From assembly GCF_030936135.1 (NCBI RefSeq), contig NC_082631.1:986721-1050720 (forward strand): a stretch of 64,000 nucleotides of DNA, in the 5' to 3' direction. Positions 61,105 to 64,000 of this stretch are shown in pieces (positions within the stretch are counted from its first letter, which is position 1; each line of letters opens with the position of its first letter). Source of the stretch: Gavia stellata. Taxonomy: Eukaryota > Chordata > Aves > Gaviiformes > Gaviidae. A program made the translations under genes and the position numbers. The notes beneath the pieces are model-generated. The model ran no database searches. It saw only the letters and a list, made by a program, of their open reading frames with translations, and was not told the DNA's origin.

Positions 61105-61986
61105 GTCTCAAGGAGCTCAAGTTTTTGAGGATCTCGAGTGTTTGAGGATCTTGAGAATCCCCTTTTTGAGGATCTCGAGGTTCTCGGGTCTTTGAGGAGC
61201 TCAAGGATTTCAAGTTTTTGAGGATCTTGAGGCTCCCCAATTTTTGAGGATCTCCAATTTTTGAACATCTCAAATTTTTGAGGCTCTCAAATGTCTCGTT
61301 TTTGAGGATCTTGAGGGTGTCAGGTATTTCTGGATCTCGGGGTTCTCAAATCTTTGAGGAACTTGGTCTCATCTTTGAGGAACTCAAGGACTCAAGTTTT
61401 TGAGGATCTCAAGTGTTTGAGGATCTTGAGAAGCTCATTTTTGAGAATGTCGAGGTTCTCATCTTTGAGGAACTCGAGGATTTCAAGTTTTTGAGGATCT
61501 TCAATTTTTGAGGATCTCAGGAGTCTCATTTTTGAGGATCTTGATGTCATTTCTGGATCTCAGCGTTCTCAAATCTTTGGGCAACTTGATCTCATCTTTG
61601 AGGAACTCGGGGACTAAAGTTTTTGAGGATCTTGAGAATCTCGTTTTTGAGGGTCTCGAGGTTCTCAGGTCTTTGAGGAACTCAAGGATGCAAGTTTTTG
61701 AGGAACTCATGGACCTTATTTTTGAGGAACTCGAGGATCTCAAGTCTTTGAGGAGTTCAAGGACCTCATTTTTGAGGATCTTGAGGGTCTCAAATTTTCC
61801 AGGATTTCAAATTTTTGAGGGTCACAAGTTTTCTTTGAGGAACTTAAGGATCTCAAGTTTTTGAGTAGCTCAAGGATCTCTTTTTCTGAGGATTTCAAGG
61901 CTCTCAAATCCTTGAGGATCTCAAGGATCTCGAGTTTTTGAGAATCCCAAGGTTCTCAAATCTCCGAAGACCTCAAGTTTTTGAGT
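61105..61986. repeat. About 18-bp degenerate minisatellite, intron 14
   Basis: The unit is about TTTTTGAGGATCTCAAGG, with many drifted forms (TTTGAGGAACTCGAGGATTT, GAGGTTCTCAAATC). About 45-50 unit equivalents are present. Confidence 0.88.
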
Positions 61987-63151
61987 CTCGGCGCAGCTCT
62001 GATGTCAGCGCTGGCCTTGCGTTCGTCGCCGTCCCGGCTGGGTGCCAGCATTGGGTGGTCTCTCGAGGAGACAAGGGGTCTGCTCCCTGCTCTTGGAGAG
62101 GTTGAGGCTGTGGATGCCCCGCGGGGGTTTCCCAGAGTTTTTCGGAGCGCGGCCTCCGGTAATGCAGCTGCTCGGCTGCCAGGCGGAGGCAAAGGGATGA
62201 GCTGGGGGGGGAAACCCGGTGCCATGACCTCCAGCCATCCCAGAAATGGGAGAAAGCAGCCGGGATAACGTAGCCACAGGGCTCAGCCTTCAAGGTTGGC
62301 TTGGGAGATCCCAGATCTCCACGATGGCTGTGGGCTTGGTGGTGCCACCACCGACGTTCCCAATGGAGAACGTCTCCAGCTGGGATAACTCCAGCAGCCT
62401 CGTGCTTTCGAGACGGGGCACCCATAAAGCCTCTGCGGCTCGGGGAGGTCTTGCTCCTGCTTTGCTGGGCCGCGTGGTTCCTTGAGTTGTGGCCCGTTGG
62501 GTCTTTGCTCCCAGAGTCATCCCCGCGGGTGTAGGTAGGACAAAATCCACGGATTTGAAGGGATGGAGCCAGGTGAGGGGCAGGCACCGCTTGGAGCCGC
62601 TTCTCCTGCCTGCAGAGCTGCCGCAGGCAGCTTGGACTTGATGTCCGAGATGGCAAGCTTGGACACGATGCCCGAGATGGAGTCTGCTGGCTCCGAAAAC
62701 CTCCCGTTGCTCGTGGAGCCAACGTGTCCTTGCTCCCGTGGCTCTGGGCACGGAGGGGTGCAGGCAGGGCAGTGTCGGTGCTCGGGTGTCCCGGGGAAGC
62801 GGTTTTACAGCCGGAAATATTGATGGACCACCAGCAGAAAGAGCAGAAGGTGTCAAATTATGGGGGGACACGGCAAATGAGCGTCACCAAGGCAGGACAA
62901 GCCACCGTGCGCGGCCTTGGAGCATCTTCTGCTCCCAGGCGTTCGCTCACGGCAGCGCCGAATTTTGGAGATGCCGGCTGGGAGGAGGTGGCTGGGGTCC
63001 GCTGGGGACATCCCGGAGCCACCACGCTTCAGCTGGGAAGAGGGATTGTCCCACGGGGGGGGCGATGGCGTGCGCCGACCGGCTTTTTCGGGTGATGTTT
63101 GGCGTGCCGGTGGTGACGACGGTTAACTGATTGATGCCAAACTGTTCCCAG
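61987..63151. other. End of intron 14
   Basis: Unique GC-rich sequence. ORFs up to about 249 codons on the - strand lack recognisable domains and overlap others. Confidence 0.5.
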
Positions 63152-63264
63152 GTCACTTGAGGGAAGCCCCTTCCCCTCTCATGATGCATTCCCCACAGAT
63201 GCCGCAGTTCCAGGGTTTGGTCCACCAGTCGCCACCTCAACAAACTATCCAGCCAAAAAAACAG
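63152..63264 (+). CDS. BRD4: BRD4 coding exon 14 (residues 1047-1084)
   Basis: The exon has 113 bases, between acceptor CTGTTCCCAG (ends 63,151) and donor GTAAAA. It encodes [20 protein letters not shown] then [13 protein letters not shown]. This matches the human segment with a few substitutions (MM for MI, MP for MS). The donor GTAAAA is slightly weak at +5. Confidence 0.95.
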
Positions 63265-63450
63265 GTAAAAAGGAAAGCAGAGCACCCAACCGCGGGGGTC
63301 CCGACCGCCGGGGACCATCGTCTTCCCACCACCGGCTTGGGAGCAAGCGCCGAAAGCCCAGGGGCCGTCGGCCAGCGGTTTGCATCGGGAAATTTGGGAT
63401 GAGGGAAGGGAATCGCCGAACGTTTCTTGACCCTTTTTTTCCCATGGCAG

Positions 63451-63610
63451 GAGATGAGAGCCGCCTCCGTCGTCCAATCTCAACCCATGGTGGTGAAGGA
63501 GGAGAAGATGCATTCGCCCGTCATCCGTAACGAGACCTTCAGTCCCCCGTTGCGGCAAGATCCGCCGAAACACCCGGAGAGCATCAAACCGCCCGCGCAC
63601 ATCCCGCAAC
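63451..63610 (+). CDS. BRD4: BRD4 coding exon 15, last exon in the window (residues 1085-1137)
   Basis: The acceptor TTTTTTTCCCATGGCAG ends at 63,450 and the donor GTGAGT starts at 63,611. It encodes [19 protein letters not shown], with the acidic/basic patch [13 protein letters not shown] and [16 protein letters not shown], ending on the first base of an Arg codon. In human the next exon continues RPEMKPVDVG. Here it must lie past 64,000 because the remaining 390 bases are minisatellite. Confidence 0.95.
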
Positions 63611-63639
63611 GTGAGTCCGGGGAGACGCCGGTTCAGATG

Positions 63640-64000
63640 TCACCCCAGTTTCGGTGGCTGAGACCCCCATCACCCCCTGTTTTGGTGGTGGAGACCCCAT
63701 CACCCACCAATTTCGGTGGCGGAGACCCCAACACCCTCCAATTTCGGTGCTGGAGACCCTCATTGCCCCCGATTTCGGTGGCTGAGACCCCATAACCCCC
63801 CAGTTTTGGTGGTTGAGACCCCCATCAGCCCTCATTTTGGTGGCTGAGACCCCAACACCCTCCAATTTCGGTACTGGAGACCCCCATCGCCCCCAATTTC
63901 GGTGGCTGAGACCCCATCACCCCCCATTTTGGTGGCTGAGACCCCAACACCCTCCAATTTCGGTGCTGGAGACCCCCATCGCCCCCAATTTCGGTGGCTG
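63640..64000. repeat. About 31-bp minisatellite, open at window end, intron 16
   Basis: The unit is about TTTCGGTGGCTGAGACCCCA followed by TCACCCCCCAT, with GTGCTGGAGACCC variants; at least 11 copies. It starts about 30 bases after the exon 15 donor and continues past the window. Confidence 0.92.

Noticed and set aside
61973..62871. - strand ORFs of 193-249 codons in intron 14
   Set aside because: They are in a GC-rich intron where stops are rare, mutually overlapping, and without recognisable motifs.

Overview
The window looks like nuclear DNA from a bird, possibly a songbird or other neoavian. It carries most of the BRD4 gene (BET-family bromodomain protein) on the + strand, in GT-AG-spliced exons. 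Bird origin is supported by a 5'-truncated CR1 LINE with the avian-type 3' tail (about 22,987-23,857), a second CR1-like tail inside intron 2 (about 22,380-22,438), and a repeat resembling avian LTR/ERV-derived elements (about 7,636-9,606). The encoded protein follows vertebrate BRD4 almost residue for residue.

Layout: bases 1-21,791 lie upstream of the start codon and hold no BRD4 coding sequence. This is probably BRD4 intron 1 and/or the intergenic space before it. It contains one orphan exon-like segment (5,692-5,785), the LTR-like element with a 42-bp minisatellite, a 232-bp direct duplication (10,639-10,870 and 11,666-11,897) and two AT-rich tandem arrays. Fifteen BRD4 coding exons then run from 21,792 to 63,610. 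The ATG is at 21,826 and 1,137 codons are visible. In order they encode bromodomain 1, a proline/glutamine linker, bromodomain 2, the acidic serine (CK2-type) cluster, a lysine-rich basic segment, the ET domain, a SEED-type serine/acidic tract, and the Pro/Gln/His-rich extension specific to the long isoform. The last C-terminal exons, including the P-TEFb-binding tail, lie beyond base 64,000.

The most unusual property is the introns. About one sixth of the window is tandem repeat, and most large introns carry their own unrelated minisatellite. Units are 42, 31, 20, 19 and 15 bp, with arrays up to 2.2 kb. Two arrays show higher-order structure of roughly 560-600 bp. Several arrays lack stop codons in many frames and create long false ORFs on both strands.

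The 10-kb intron 11 separates the short-isoform core from the long-isoform extension. It begins with a weak donor whose read-through gives an immediate in-frame stop and then AATAAA. It also holds a second 3'-terminal-exon-like block at 55,353-55,745. Both are candidate 3' ends for short BRD4 isoforms. No bacterial features, CRISPR arrays or convincing RNA genes were seen.
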